From Volvox africanus (taxonomy: Eukaryota > Chlorophyta > Chlorophyceae > Chlamydomonadales > Volvocaceae), in assembly GCA_030268105.1 (NCBI GenBank), contig BSDZ01000114.1, forward strand, positions 1,013,983-1,077,982: 64,000 bases of DNA, given 5' to 3'. Below, piece after piece: positions 31,778 through 45,200 of this stretch. Positions within the stretch are counted from its first letter, which is position 1; the number at the start of each line of letters is the position of its first letter. Under the pieces are notes generated by a model. The model ran no database searches. It saw only the letters and a program-made list of their open reading frames with translations, and was not told the origin of the DNA. The position numbers were made by a program, and so were the translations under genes.

Positions 31778-34700
31778 GGCCGCAGTGGCAGCGGGTGGGA
31801 GAGGGAGAGGGAGAGGGAGAGAGCACTGAGAGCGATCTCGCCAGGGAGGAGGAAGGAGGGGGGGGGAGATATGCGAAGGCAGAGGAGATGGGTTAGGTGG
31901 AGCTTACCCGGGTCGTGGTTATCACTGTCACCACTGGAGGAAGAATGTCGAAGGGGTATGACGTGTGGTGCACATGCTTGGGAGGTCTGAATCTGAATCT
32001 GGATCTGGATCTGAGTTTCTCGGGCTATTTTGTTGGTGTCTGTCGGATTTGTACAGCATTCTACACCTATTTGGGGACGCGGGATGTGGTATCGTTGTAG
32101 TGCTTTAAAGAGTGTGTCGTACGAGTCCCTCTGTTGAAAGGTTGAGTTGCACATTGACATTGGTGGAGGGAAGGCAAGTGAGGCGGTTAGCGCGATTGGG
32201 TTTTATCTGATGTCATTTCGTTTCACTGTCTCGAAGGTACGGCAATTAAGTTATAGTTGGTGCGATTTCATGAGTCATCAAGACCACTAGAGAAGGAAGG
32301 TAAGGCTCGGAGCGATGAAGTGTTGCGCACGTCAGCTTGTACCTCAGCCTCCTCTGCTCTCGTTTTACTGGAAATGGAACCAATGGCCATTCGCGAGAAC
32401 CAGGCAGGACGGGGGGGGGCTTGTTGCGGCAACGGAGAAGACGGAAAAGGAACTTGATATAGCTGTCCTTTCTTTACGTTGGTCCGTCTGTCTGCATGTG
32501 TGTATTGGCGCATCTCTATGCATGTGCAAGCACGTATAGCTTTCACGACTTCTGGCCGCAAGGTTTCTTTATTATTTTACAGCTTCGTTATAAAAACACA
32601 GTGGAAGTGGAAAACGGTTTTCTGGTATTCTATAGCAAGGTATGTTGATGCCAGTGATTTCTGCAACAATATGTCCCGATGCCATCAATGGAAAGGCGCT
32701 GGATCCCGCGACGAATGCGAATAGAGACCCTGCGTTGACAACACAATGGCTTTGGTGGCAGAAGTGACTCGCAGCCAGCCGCTCTTTCCTCCGCACTGGA
32801 GGTCCTCATTACCTTAGGCACCCGTCCCGCGGGACGGTGCGCGGGACGGTGTCCGCGCAGTGGCGCAGCGGGGTGGGGTGGGGTGAGGATGGGTGGGGTA
32901 GAGCACTTTCAAAGTTGGGTAAGGAGCGCCGGCTCTCAATCTCGGGTAATGATGGCACGATATCCGGGGCTTACTTGGCGCTTAGTTGGCACGGATTATC
33001 TAATCTTCTATCAACTGTTGTGTGAATGCGGTCGGCAGGAGTGTGTGGACGGCAGGTAGAAGGTCGCCGGGCAGAAGGCAGTTGGCTGGTGGCTGGTGGC
33101 TGGTGGCGGAAAGGGGGAGGGGGAGGAGGAGGGGGAAAGCGAATACACAGGCGGAGAAAAGAGGTGGGAGAGCATTGTTGGCATGTGGGGGACCATTGTA
33201 CAAGCTGTGGCTTTGTGGGCGGACACTGAAAGCGGATCGGGGCACTGAAGCAACCGCCCGCACCGCTGCATGGCTCTCACCGTCAGTCGACCTTGCATTC
33301 GTACCCCTCTGTGTGTCCCACCCGATGCGTTCCCCGGGGACGATATCGCATAAGTGCCCCTCTCAGCCGGGGGGGAGGAGGGGACGCGGGCGGCCAGCAC
33401 CGAGTCAGACGAAAGCCACTGAAACCAGGGGGTTGCGGGTCAGCTGCACCCTTTGATGGGTGTGGTGGTCGGAAGGGGCAGTCGTGCATGTGCCTCCTCT
33501 GAAATGCAATACAGCAAGGGGTCAATGGCCAAACGTTTGATGTTGTGGGCGGGCGGCTGCTGCTGCTGCTGCTGCTGCTGCTACCGCCCGTTCTCGCGCT
33601 TGTTATTGCTGTTTTCATTATTGTTGGTGTATCCGTACCACCTGGGAGTAGGAATTGGAGCTGCGATGGGAAGCAGATACACCATATATGTGAAAACAGA
33701 TACACAATCGAGCACTACACGATAAGCGCTATAGCGCTAGCGATTTTCGCCTGCACAGATTCACAAAAGGCGGCCAGCTGACGCCGACAGAACGCGTATG
33801 GAGTCATGGTCTCTTCCCATTGTGCGCGTTTTTGGATAATGCCGTACGAAGTACGGAAATACCAATTCGGATTTACCGGTCCTTCGTTCTTCAAGATATC
33901 CGGATTCATGCGATGGGAAATTAGCAATTTTACTTTGGAGCTCAGCGGCCGGGGAAGGTAGGTAGGTAGATAGGTAGGTAGGTAGATAAATAGGTAGATA
34001 GGTAGATAAATGGATAAATACATAGGTTAATAGATAGATAAAAAAACAGGTAGATGTAGACGCCCAACTCCGAAACGGGGATAACGGTTTTGGGGAATGG
34101 ACTCCTCCAGAAGCTTTTTGGAGCAACCAGACAGCTCCATCCGCATCCTGATCCTCAACCGGAACCCCGGCTGTGTGTCGAAGGAGTAGCACAGCGAAAT
34201 GGACGCTGATCTTTGTTGGCGTCCCGATGAATGTGCACTTGTGCCGCTACACGGAGGGGAGGGACAGGGGAAACGTGAAGAGATAAAACGGTACTGAGGA
34301 AGAGGGAAACCGAGGTTTGAAGGATATTCCAAGGAAGTGGGAGGCGGCGTTTGCTGGACTGAGAACACGAATGGACAGCTGGTCGTCGAGCGGGTGACGT
34401 CAGCTGCGAGGGCATCACTAATGCAGTGATGTGATCGGAAGCGATGGTATGAGGTTACAATTAATAATCTACTAAACTAACTCAGCAATATAGAAATTTC
34501 GGTAATCCAGGGCGCGTCTCCCGGGCCTGATGACCTCCCCTACAGGCGTCATCGCTCGGATGAAACGTTCAAATGCGACAGGAATACATGACGGCCTCCA
34601 GCAGGGGAATCACCGACAACTATAGAGTAGTGCATGTGAGTGATGCTGCGGAAAGCCTGTGATTACAGCTCATGCCAGAGATGGCAAACAAGTACCTAAC

Positions 34701-36279
34701 GAACACCTAACGTGCAAAAAAACCAAGTTGAAGGCGATCAGCAGTACCCGATCTGCCAGCACAGCATGCCCCTCCTTCATGCACCCGCAGATTCACAATA
34801 GTGAAAGAAAGCGATTCCGTAAGTCCCCCGTCCGCCGTACAACTATGAAATATAACTATATATAACATAATGATTATAACTCTATGAAATAGGCAGCGGA
34901 AAAGGAACCGGGATTGGAAGCAGGGCCAGCCTGGTCGACCTGATGCCCCCAACCCCTGTTCCCCGTTCCCCTTCCCAATACACGTTTGGTCGTGTAGCCT
35001 TGCCTACGAGTTCCTCCGAAACCACCTGCATTAGTACCCTTCAACCCAAAATTTTCCATTATACCCAGATCCGCAAGGCTCTAGGCGCAGATAGTGACCG
35101 ACTTACAGACGCAATTCCAGATCTTTAACTTCGCACATTCATACTCGGACACGAGGAGGTGCGGAAAGGCTGTTCATCCAACCCCTTCCCATCCTCCAAA
35201 TCTTCCAGCCAGCCAGCTAGCCAGCTAGCCACGCAGGCAGCCAGCCAGCCACACAATGCAGCTGCGACCGCCGTCAATGACAAACAGCAGCAGTAGCAAG
35301 AACATACAAACACGCAGCGGTGAGAACACGCCCCTAACGCCCCACCGGCCGACCGACCGGCGGGAACACCAGCAGCTGGGTGGGAAGGGGCAAACCCCTT
35401 CGCAGCGCAGCAACCACCATCACCGCCTGCCTGTCACCTCCACCGATGTCCCCCTGCAACCCCGCTTTATTGGCAAATATTTCTGAATGCAAGAACAACG
35501 GATCATCAAACCGTGTGCCGCGTGGTGCGGCCACAAAAACGTTTGTTGCCATCACCGCCGCCGCCGCCGCAGCAGCAGCAAACACGTGTTTTTGGTTTCG
35601 TTTAAGTTTTGGTTTCGTCGTACAACAAACTCAAGACTCCCCCTCTGACATATCAGCCGTTGACGGTGCGACCGCAAGGGTCTTCGAAGAGGAAGTTCTC
35701 TGAAATGCGCTTCCTCAATGTGCACGGAATGATCGTGTCGTGTCGTGTTCTGTTTTGAGCTTGATTTCGAAGCAGACGTGGAATATGGGTTTTATGAGCG
35801 GCCCCGTCGCCCGGGACCTTCCTCGCCGACGGCGTGGCCCCCCTTTTGTATACCTGGAGGGGGCCCCCAAACCCCACCCATATTCGTGCGGCCCAAAGCA
35901 GGGCAGTGGCCGCCTTAATCCACACGTCCGCTCGGGTGCTTGAGCAGTCTGTCCGTTAACATGACGGTGGGGGTCAATCGGTTGTGCCAACGCCTCCAAC
36001 CCCCAACGTCTGGACGGACACCCTACAACGGATCTCTCCGCTCTTCACATCCCAGTAGCCAGCCGCCAAAGACCTCCACAACCCAAAATACGAACCAAAC
36101 CAACCAACCTAGCTCTGCTGGTTTGAGAGCCTTTTAAGTGTGACTGGAAAGCACACCACCGCTACGGATGATAAAACATCTAGGTCTGTACGGCTGTGTT
36201 CCCCCCAGCGCTTCTGCTAGTGAGGGGCGGTGATGGAGGTGATTGGTGGAGTTCAGCTGCGGAGGGGGACCCGGTCACG
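31729..36279. other. gene-poor region between KDM3 and methyltransferase A
   Basis: About 4.5 kb with no exon chain I can support on either strand. It holds continued CAG/CGG and GGGAGA repeats just after the KDM3 stop, a short GATA-type microsatellite (33957-34041), CAGC-rich patches (35205-35250), and scattered CGTACG-like palindromes. KDM3 and methyltransferase A converge on this stretch, so it should contain both 3' UTRs. Confidence 0.5.
33957..34041. repeat. (GGTA/GATA)n tetranucleotide microsatellite
   Basis: Imperfect GGTA, GATA and AAATA units over about 85 bp in the gene-poor stretch. Confidence 0.9.
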
Positions 36280-39200
36280 TCACAGCTTGCGGATGGTGAA
36301 GAGCCGGGCCTTGGCCTGGCCGCCCCAGAAAGTGGGATGCACCTCTATGATAGAGTCCTCGATCGTCTCAACTTCCCAGCCGTTGGGACGGTTGAAAACA
36401 GTTAGAAGATCCGGTACGGAGATCCGCCTGGGTGTAGAAGAGCGGAGCGAATCAGGGTATGGTGCGTTGAGGGGGAGGAGGAGGTGCGGCTTAAGAAATA
36501 ACAAAACGTTGGACGAGCTTACAGTGGGCTGTGGGAAGCGCTATGGTAACTTCTCTACACAACAGCATGTATTGTCGCAACGTCAGGGCGAAAAAAGAAA
36601 AGACCTTCCGTGTACGGCATAACGCGCGCCACCGGGTACGACAAAACACAAACAAAACGGCATGGGTATACACGAGCAATTGCTGCCTCATGATCAACGA
36701 TCGGACGCCCTGTGCAGCGCCGTTAATGCTCCGTACACTTGCCGTACCTTGGTCCGCCCGGCCGTGTTTCCTCCTCCGACATGCAGTTCATGTATATAAG
36801 GCCCCGCGGGCGGAGCAGCCGCCGCAGCGTGGCCACGTAACGCTCTCGGTCAGAGTCAGAGAAGCAGTGGAAGGTGGAGGAGTCGAGTACGACTGAAAAC
36901 GACCCATCGTGTCTATGACCCAATCCCGGCGGCATGCGGCTCACGTTTTCTTGAAGCATATCCGCCACCTGGATCCAGAATCCGGAATTGAAAATTTAGA
37001 CTTTTTGTTGGGGAATATCATCATAAAGTTGGTTTGGTTTGCCGTACGCATTAATTTGGTTTGCCGTAGCATAAATATGGCGCCGCGATGTCGTCTGCGC
37101 CGCTGGAGGGCTGTTGCAAGTCCCCATGTACGGGGGCTCCCGAGGGGGGGGGCTGGGGGGGGAGAGCGGCTGCCCAGCTGTTCTTCGCCGGTCTCATGAA
37201 CGTGGGGGAGGGAATGGCTCCCGGGGCAGGACCGCAAAGCGGACGTGTACTGCAGGGTGTGTGCACGTGTACTGCAGGGTGTGTGCACGTGTACTGCAGG
37301 GTGTGTGCACGTGTACTGCAGGGTGTGTGCACGTGTACTGCAGGGTGTGTGCACGTGTACTGCAGGGTGTGTGCACGTGTACTGCAGGGTGTGTGCACGT
37401 GTACTGCAGGGTGTGTGCACGTGTACTGCAGGGTGTGTGCACGTGTACTGCAGGGTGTGTGCACGTGTACTGCAGGGCGTATGCACGTGTACTGCAGGGC
37501 GTATGCACGTGTACTGCAGGGTGCGTACACGTGTACTGCATCTTAAGGGAGGACGCTGGTCACACATGAAACACACACACACGGCCACATGAGCACAATC
37601 GACTCACCACCAGCTCCACTTGGCTCCGCATGCTCCGCAAATCAGCCTTCGCCGCCGCAAACTCCAGACAGCGGGGCACCTGCGGGCGGGCGCGGAAAGG
37701 TGCAGATGCGGCGTGTATGTGCGCGTGCGGCAGTTGCGCGGCCAGCGGGTCCGCGTGCGGACCGACAGAAAGACCCTCCTGGGCAGCCGTACCAACGCAA
37801 ACCGTGCGAAGGACCACCTCTGCCCCTCCCCTCCTTCCCTCGTGCCTGCCGACCTAGTCAATCCCTTTCCCGTTTCGCGAGCTCGAATAAGATTTCACAA
37901 TCTTTCAGAACGTTTACAGAATAATATCCTTTAAAAACGTTTTAAGAATTACTCATTCCAGCTTTCCTTCAGAAGTCAACAGATCTTTTTAACCGCCGCA
38001 ATGATCGGGCCACGTCTACACGTTTTGACGTCTACCCCCTGGGCTCCTCAACTGGGTCCTAAGCCCAGAGGAAGGCAAATCCGTCGTCATCTGATGACGT
38101 CAACACCCGTATTCCATATTTCGGTGCACTCTACATTTCTCGAAAAACGATGTATTGAAAGCGTGCAAACCTGATCTCACATCCACCTCCCCGAAGACTA
38201 CACCCATCCACCAGATGCAGGTCCCCTAGACACATACACAGGTATCCATTATTCCATTATTATCTATATCTATATCTATATCTATATCTATATCTATATC
38301 TATATCTATATCTATATCTATATCTATATCTATATCTATATCTATATCTATATCTATATCTATATCTATATCTATATCTATATCTATATCTATATCTATA
38401 TCTATATTTATATCTATATCTATATCTATATCTATATCTATATCTATATCTATATCTATATCTATATCTATATCTAGACCTATATCTAGACCTATACCTA
38501 GACCTACATATCTATATCTATCTTTATTATTATCTGCCTCCGTTAATCCGGCAGACTTCACTGGATGCCGGTGGTGGGTGCTGAAGCACCTATCTACCGG
38601 AAAATCACTGGTTTCGGAGCAGTCAACATCCCTAGGGGTGAACGGATGAGGGTGCCCCGAAATACACGGGAAATACGGGAAGGCCGGGACTGCCAGGTAG
38701 TGGTGAAGCAAAGCCCCTATCCCACACACACAAACACACGCACGCGCCCGCACCACATCTACTGCCGTGACACTGGCCCCTGGCGCCGCCTTGGCCACGT
38801 AGAGCGCGTTGTCTCCGATGCCGCACCCCGCGTCCAGCACCCGCCCGGAGAAGCAGCGGCGGAGGACGAGGTCGCGAACGAACTTCTGGGGCCTGAGGGA
38901 GGGCCGGGGACAGGGACAGGGAGAGGAAGGAGATCAGTCTTTGCTACCTCCCCATCAGCACCGCACCGCAACAAGCGAGCATCAGAATGGGCTGCAGCTA
39001 CGTGACTGGGGTTCCCGAGACGAGTTAGCGGTCGGGGTTCGGCGTGGGGAGAATGCGAATGCACGAGACCAGGTGTTGTACTGCTGGTGCTAGGGACGGG
39101 GGGATGAAGGCTGCGATGACAGTAAGCAAGTCCCAACGACTGCGAGGAGCTCCCCTCCCTCCCCCCGGACCTTGCCACTCCATGGGCCTCCCCGGAGCCG

Positions 39201-42200
39201 GGCTCCTACATCGATACTAAGAGGTGCCGCAATTGCGCAGTTGTACATGGGTTATGACAATGTCCCGTGGATTGGATGGGACGCAGTCGCACTATCCGTA
39301 GGCCCACCTGTGGATCTCCCAGGGTGCCAGTCCCGTGCCAGAGACTTGCGCCACAACCTGAGGATGCGGGTTGTGGCGTGTCAGTTGGGAGAGGTGGTAT
39401 GGAAGCGGTAGAGGGGGGTGGGACACGGTAAAGGAGAGCGGGCCAGGGCCAGGGCCAGGGGCAGGGCCAGGGGCAGGGCCAGGGGCAGGGCCAGGGCCAG
39501 GGGCAAGGCCAGGGCCAGGGCCAGGGCCAGGGGCAGGGGCAGGGCCAGGGCCAGGGGCAGGGCCAGGGCAAGGGCCAGGGCCAGGGCCAGGGCCAGAGGC
39601 AGGGGCAGGGGCAGGGGCAGGGGCAGGGGCAGGGGCAGGGCCAGGGGCAGGGGCAGGGGCAGGGCCAGGGCCAGGGCCAGGGCCAGAGGCAGGGGCAGGG
39701 CCAGGGCAGGGCCAGGGCCAGGGCCAGGGCCAGGGCCAGGGCCAGGGCCAGGGGCAGGGGCAGGGGCAGGGCCAGGGGCAGGGCCAGGGCCAGGGCCAGG
39801 GCCAGAGGCAGGGGCAGGGGCAGGGGCAGGGGCAGGGGCAGGGGCAGGGCCAGGGGCAGGGGCAGGGCCAGGGCCAGGGCCAGGGCCAGGGCCAGGGCCA
39901 GAGGCAGGGGCAGGGCCAGGGCAGGGCCAGGGCCAGGGCCAGGGCCAGGGCCAGGGGCAGGGGCAGGGCAAGGGCAGGGCCAGGGCCAGGGCCAGGGCCA
40001 GGGCCAGGGGCAGGGCAGGGGCAGGGGCAGGGCCAGGGCTAGGGCCAGGGCCAGGGCCAGGGGCAAGGCCAGGGCCAGGGCCAGGGCCAGGGGCAGGGGC
40101 AGGGCCAGGGCCAGGGGCAGGGCCAGGGCAAGGGCCAGGGCCAGGGCCAGGGCCAGGGCCAGGGCCAGGGCCAGGGGCAGGGGCAGGGGCAGGGGCAGGG
40201 GCAGGGCCAGGGGCAGGGGCAGGGCCAGGGCCAGGGCCAGGGCCAGGGCCAGAGGCAGGGGCAGGGCCAGGGCAGGGCCAGGGCCAGGGCCAGGGCCAGG
40301 GCCAGGGGCAGGGGCAGGGCAAGGGCAGGGCCAGGGCCAGGGCCAGGGCCAGGGGCAGGGGCAGGGCAGGGGCAGGGGCAGGGCCAGGGCTAGGGCCAGG
40401 GCCAGGGCCAGGGCCAGGGCCAGGGCCAGGGCCAGGGGCAGGGCAGGGCCAGGGCCAGGGCCAGGGCCAGGGCCAGGGCCAGGGGCAGGGCAAGGGCAGG
40501 GGCAGGGGCAGGGGCAGGGCCAGGGCCAGGGGCAGGGGCAGGGGCAGGGGCAGAGGCAGGGCCAGGGGCAGGGGCAGGGGCAGGGCCAGGGCCAGGGCCA
40601 GGGCCAGAGGCAGGGGCAGGGCCAGGGCAGGGCCAGGGCCAGGGCCAGGGCCAGGGCCAGGGCCAGGGCCAGGGGCAGGGGCAGGGGCAGGGCCAGGGGC
40701 AGGGCCAGGGCCAGGGCCAGGGCCAGAGGCAGGGGCAGGGGCAGGGGCAGGGGCAGGGCCAGGGGCAGGGGCAGGGCCAGGGGCAGGGGCAGGGCCAGGG
40801 CCAGGGCCAGGGCCAGAGGCAGGGGCAGGGCCAGGGCAGGGCCAGGGCCAGGGCCAGGGCCAGGGCCAGGGGCAGGGGCAGGGCAAGGGCAGGGCCAGGG
40901 CCAGGGCCAGGGCCAGGGCCAGGGGCAGGGCAGGGGCAGGGGCAGGGCCAGGGCTAGGGCCAGGGCCAGGGCCAGGGGCAAGGCCAGGGCCAGGGCCAGG
41001 GCCAGGGGCAGGGGCAGGGCCAGGGCCAGGGGCAGGGCCAGGGCAAGGGCCAGGGCCAGGGCCAGGGCCAGGGCCAGGGCCAGGGCCAGGGGCAGGGGCA
41101 GGGGCAGGGGCAGGGGCAGGGCCAGGGGCAGGGGCAGGGCCAGGGCCAGGGCCAGGGCCAGGGCCAGAGGCAGGGGCAGGGCCAGGGCAGGGCCAGGGCC
41201 AGGGCCAGGGCCAGGGCCAGGGGCAGGGGCAGGGCAAGGGCAGGGCCAGGGCCAGGGCCAGGGCCAGGGCCAGGGGCAGGGCAGGGGCAGGGGCAGGGCC
41301 AGGGCTAGGGCCAGGGCCAGGGCCAGGGCCAGGGCCAGGGCCAGGGCCAGGGGCAGGGCAGGGCCAGGGCCAGGGCCAGGGCCAGGGCCAGGGCCAGGGG
41401 CAGGGCAAGGGCAGGGGCAGGGGCAGGGGCAGGGCCAGGGCCAGGGGCAGGGGCAGGGCCAGGGGCAGGGGCAGGGGCAGGGGCAGGGGCAGGGGCAGGG
41501 GCAGGGGCAGGGGCAGGGGCAGGGGCAGGGGCAGGGGCAGGGCCAGGGCCAGGGCAGGGCCAGGGCCAGGGCCAGGGCCAGGGCCAGGGCCAGGGCTAGG
41601 GCCAGGGCCAGGGCCAGGGCCAGGGCCAGGGCCAGGGGCAGGGGCAGGGCAGGGGCAGGGCCAGGGCCAGGGCCAGGGCCAGGGCCAGGGCCAGGGGCAG
41701 GGCAAGGGCAGGGGCAGGGGCAGGGGCAGGGCCAGGGCCAGGGGCAGGGGCAGGGCCAGGGGCAGGGCCAGGGCAAGGGCCAGGGCCAGGGCCAGGGGCA
41801 GGGGCAGGGCAGGGGCAGGGCCAGGGCCAGGGCCAGGGCCAGGGCCAGGGCCAGGGGCAGGGCAAGGGCAGGGGCAGGGGCAGGGGCAGGGCCAGGGCCA
41901 GGGGCAGGGCCAGGGCCAGGGGCAGGGCCAGGGCAAGGGCCAGGGCCAGGGCCAGGGCCAGGGCCAGGGCCAGGGCCAGGGGCAGGGGCAGGGGCAGGGG
42001 CAGGGGCAGGGCCAGGGGCAGGGGCAGGGCCAGGGCCAGGGCCAGGGCCAGGGCCAGAGGCAGGGGCAGGGCCAGGGCAGGGCCAGGGCCAGGGCCAGGG
42101 CCAGGGCCAGGGGCAGGGGCAGGGCAAGGGCAGGGCCAGGGCCAGGGCCAGGGCCAGGGCCAGGGGCAGGGCAGGGGCAGGGGCAGGGCCAGGGCTAGGG

Positions 42201-45200
42201 CCAGGGCCAGGGCCAGGGCCAGGGCCAGGGCCAGGGCCAGGGGCAGGGCAGGGCCAGGGCCAGGGCCAGGGCCAGGGCCAGGGCCAGGGGCAGGGCAAGG
42301 GCAGGGGCAGGGGCAGGGGCAGGGCCAGGGCCAGGGGCAGGGGCAGGGGCAGGGGCAGGGGCAGGGCCAGGGGCAGGGGCAGGGGCAGGGCCAGGGCCAG
42401 GGCCAGGGCCAGAGGCAGGGGCAGGGCCAGGGCAGGGCCAGGGCCAGGGCCAGGGCCAGGGCCAGGGCCAGGGCCAGGGGCAGGGGCAGGGGCAGGGCCA
42501 GGGGCAGGGCCAGGGCCAGGGCCAGGGCCAGAGGCAGGGGCAGGGGCAGGGGCAGGGGCAGGGCCAGGGGCAGGGGCAGGGCCAGGGGCAGGGGCAGGGC
42601 CAGGGCCAGGGCCAGGGCCAGGGCCAGGGCCAGAGGCAGGGGCAGGGCCAGGGCAGGGCCAGGGCCAGGGCCAGGGCCAGGGCCAGGGGCAGGGGCAGGG
42701 CAAGGGCAGGGCCAGGGCCAGGGCCAGGGCCAGGGCCAGGGGCAGGGCAGGGGCAGGGGCAGGGCCAGGGCTAGGGCCAGGGCCAGGGCCAGGGGCAAGG
42801 CCAGGGCCAGGGCCAGGGCCAGGGGCAGGGGCAGGGCCAGGGCCAGGGGCAGGGCCAGGGCAAGGGCCAGGGCCAGGGCCAGGGCCAGGGCCAGGGCCAG
42901 GGCCAGGGGCAGGGGCAGGGGCAGGGGCAGGGGCAGGGCCAGGGGCAGGGGCAGGGCCAGGGCCAGGGCCAGGGCCAGGGCCAGAGGCAGGGGCAGGGCC
43001 AGGGCAGGGCCAGGGCCAGGGCCAGGGCCAGGGCCAGGGGCAGGGGCAGGGCAAGGGCAGGGCCAGGGCCAGGGCCAGGGCCAGGGCCAGGGGCAGGGCA
43101 GGGGCAGGGGCAGGGCCAGGGCTAGGGCCAGGGCCAGGGCCAGGGCCAGGGCCAGGGCCAGGGCCAGGGGCAGGGCAGGGCCAGGGCCAGGGCCAGGGCC
43201 AGGGCCAGGGCCAGGGGCAGGGCAAGGGCAGGGGCAGGGGCAGGGGCAGGGCCAGGGCCAGGGGCAGGGGCAGGGCCAGGGGCAGGGGCAGGGGCAGGGG
43301 CAGGGGCAGGGGCAGGGGCAGGGGCAGGGGCAGGGGCAGGGGCAGGGCCAGGGCCAGGGCAGGGCCAGGGCCAGGGCCAGGGCCAGGGCCAGGGCCAGGG
43401 CTAGGGCCAGGGCCAGGGCCAGGGCCAGGGCCAGGGCCAGGGGCAGGGGCAGGGCAGGGGCAGGGCCAGGGCCAGGGCCAGGGCCAGGGCCAGGGCCAGG
43501 GGCAGGGCAAGGGCAGGGGCAGGGGCAGGGGCAGGGCCAGGGCCAGGGGCAGGGGCAGGGCCAGGGGCAGGGGCAGGGGCAGGGGCAGGGGCAGGGGCAG
43601 GGGCAGGGCCAGGGGCAGGGGCAGGGCCAGGGCCAGGTACAGGGCCAGGGCCAGAGGCAGGGCAGGGGCAGGGGCAGGGCCAGGGCCAGGGCCAGGGCCA
43701 GAGGCAGGGGCAGGGGCGTGGGCAGGGCCAGGGCCAGGGCCAGGGCAGGGCCAGGGCCAGGGCCAGGGCCAGGGCCAGGGCCAGGGCCAGGGGCAGGGCA
43801 AGGGCAGGGGCAGGGGCAGGGGCAGGGCCAGGGCCAGGGGCAGGGGCAGGGCCAGGGGCAGGGGCAGGGGCAGGGGCAGGGGCAGGGGCAGGGCCAGGGG
43901 CAGGGGCAGGGCCAGGGCCAGGGGCAGGGCAAGGGCAGGGGCAGGGGCAGGGGCAGGGCCAGGGCCAGGGGCAGGGGCAGGGCCAGGGGCAGGGGCAGGG
44001 GCAGGGGCAGGGGCAGGGGCAGGGGCAGGGCCAGGGCCAGGGCAGGGCCAGGGCCAGGGCCAGGGCCAGGGCCAGGGCCAGGGCTAGGGCCAGGGCCAGG
44101 GCCAGGGCCAGGGCCAGGGCCAGGGGCAGGGGCAGGGCAGGGGCAGGGCCAGGGCCAGGGCCAGGGCCAGGGCCAGGGCCAGGGGCAGGGCAAGGGCAGG
44201 GGCAGGGGCAGGGGCAGGGCCAGGGCCAGGGGCAGGGGCAGGGCCAGGGGCAGGGGCAGGGGCAGGGGCAGGGGCAGGGGCAGGGGCAGGGCCAGGGGCA
44301 GGGGCAGGGCCAGGGCCAGGGCCAGGGCCAGGGCCAGAGGCAGGGCAGGGGCAGGGGCAGGGCCAGGGCCAGGGCCAGGGCCAGAGGCAGGGGCAGGGGC
44401 GTGGGCAGGGCCAGGGCCAGGGCCAGGGCAGGGCCAGGGCCAGGGCCAGGGCCAGGGCCAGGGCCAGGGCCAGGGGCAGGGCAAGGGCTGGGGCAGGGGC
44501 AGGGGCAGGGCCAGGGCCAGGGGCAGGGGCAGGGCCAGGGGCAGGGGCAGGGGCAGGGGCAGGGGCAGGGGCAGGGCCAGGGGCAGGGGCAGGGCCAGGG
44601 CCAGGGCCAGGGCCAGGGCCAGGGCCAGGGCCAGAGGCAGGGGCAGGGGCGTGGGCAGGGCCAGGGCCAGGGCCAGGGCAGGGCCAGGGCCAGGGCCAGG
44701 GCCAGGGCCAGGGCCAGAGGCAGGGGCAGGGGCGTAGGCAGGGCCAGGGCCAGGGCCAGGGCAGGGCCAGGGCCAGGGCCAGGGGCAGGGCCAGGGCCAG
44801 GGCCAGGGGCAGGGCCAGGGCAGGGGCAGGGGCAGGGCCAGGGCAGGGGCAGGGGCAGGGGCAGGGGCAGGGGCAGGGCCAGGGGCAGGGCAAGGGCAGG
44901 GGCAGGGGCAGGGGCAGGGCCAGGGCCAGGGGCAGGGGCAGGGCCAGGGGCAGGGGCAGGGGCGTGGGCAGGGCAGGGCCAGGGGCAGGGGCAGGGCCAG
45001 GGCCAGGGCCAGGGCCAGGGCCAGGGCCAGGGCCAGGGCCAGGGCCAGAGGCAGGGGCAGGGGCGTGGGCAGGGCCAGGGCCAGGGCCAGGGCAGGGCCA
45101 GGGCCAGGGGCAGGGCCAGGGCCAGGGCCAGGGGCAGGGCCAGGGCAGGGGCAGGGGCAGGGGCAGGGGCAGGGGCAGGGCCAGGGGCAGGGCAAGGGCA

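Noticed and set aside
33022..33456. Plus-strand open frame of 144 codons
   Set aside because: Low complexity, no splice partners, no motif; likely chance in GC-rich DNA.
37243..37540. CRISPR-like array
   Set aside because: The 22-bp units are contiguous with no unique spacers, and the context is a eukaryotic intron.
38226..38840. Minus-strand frame with Asp-Ile repeats joined to LDAGCGIGDNALYVA
   Set aside because: Only the methyltransferase exon (38754-38892) is real; the Asp-Ile part is the TATATC array in the next intron.
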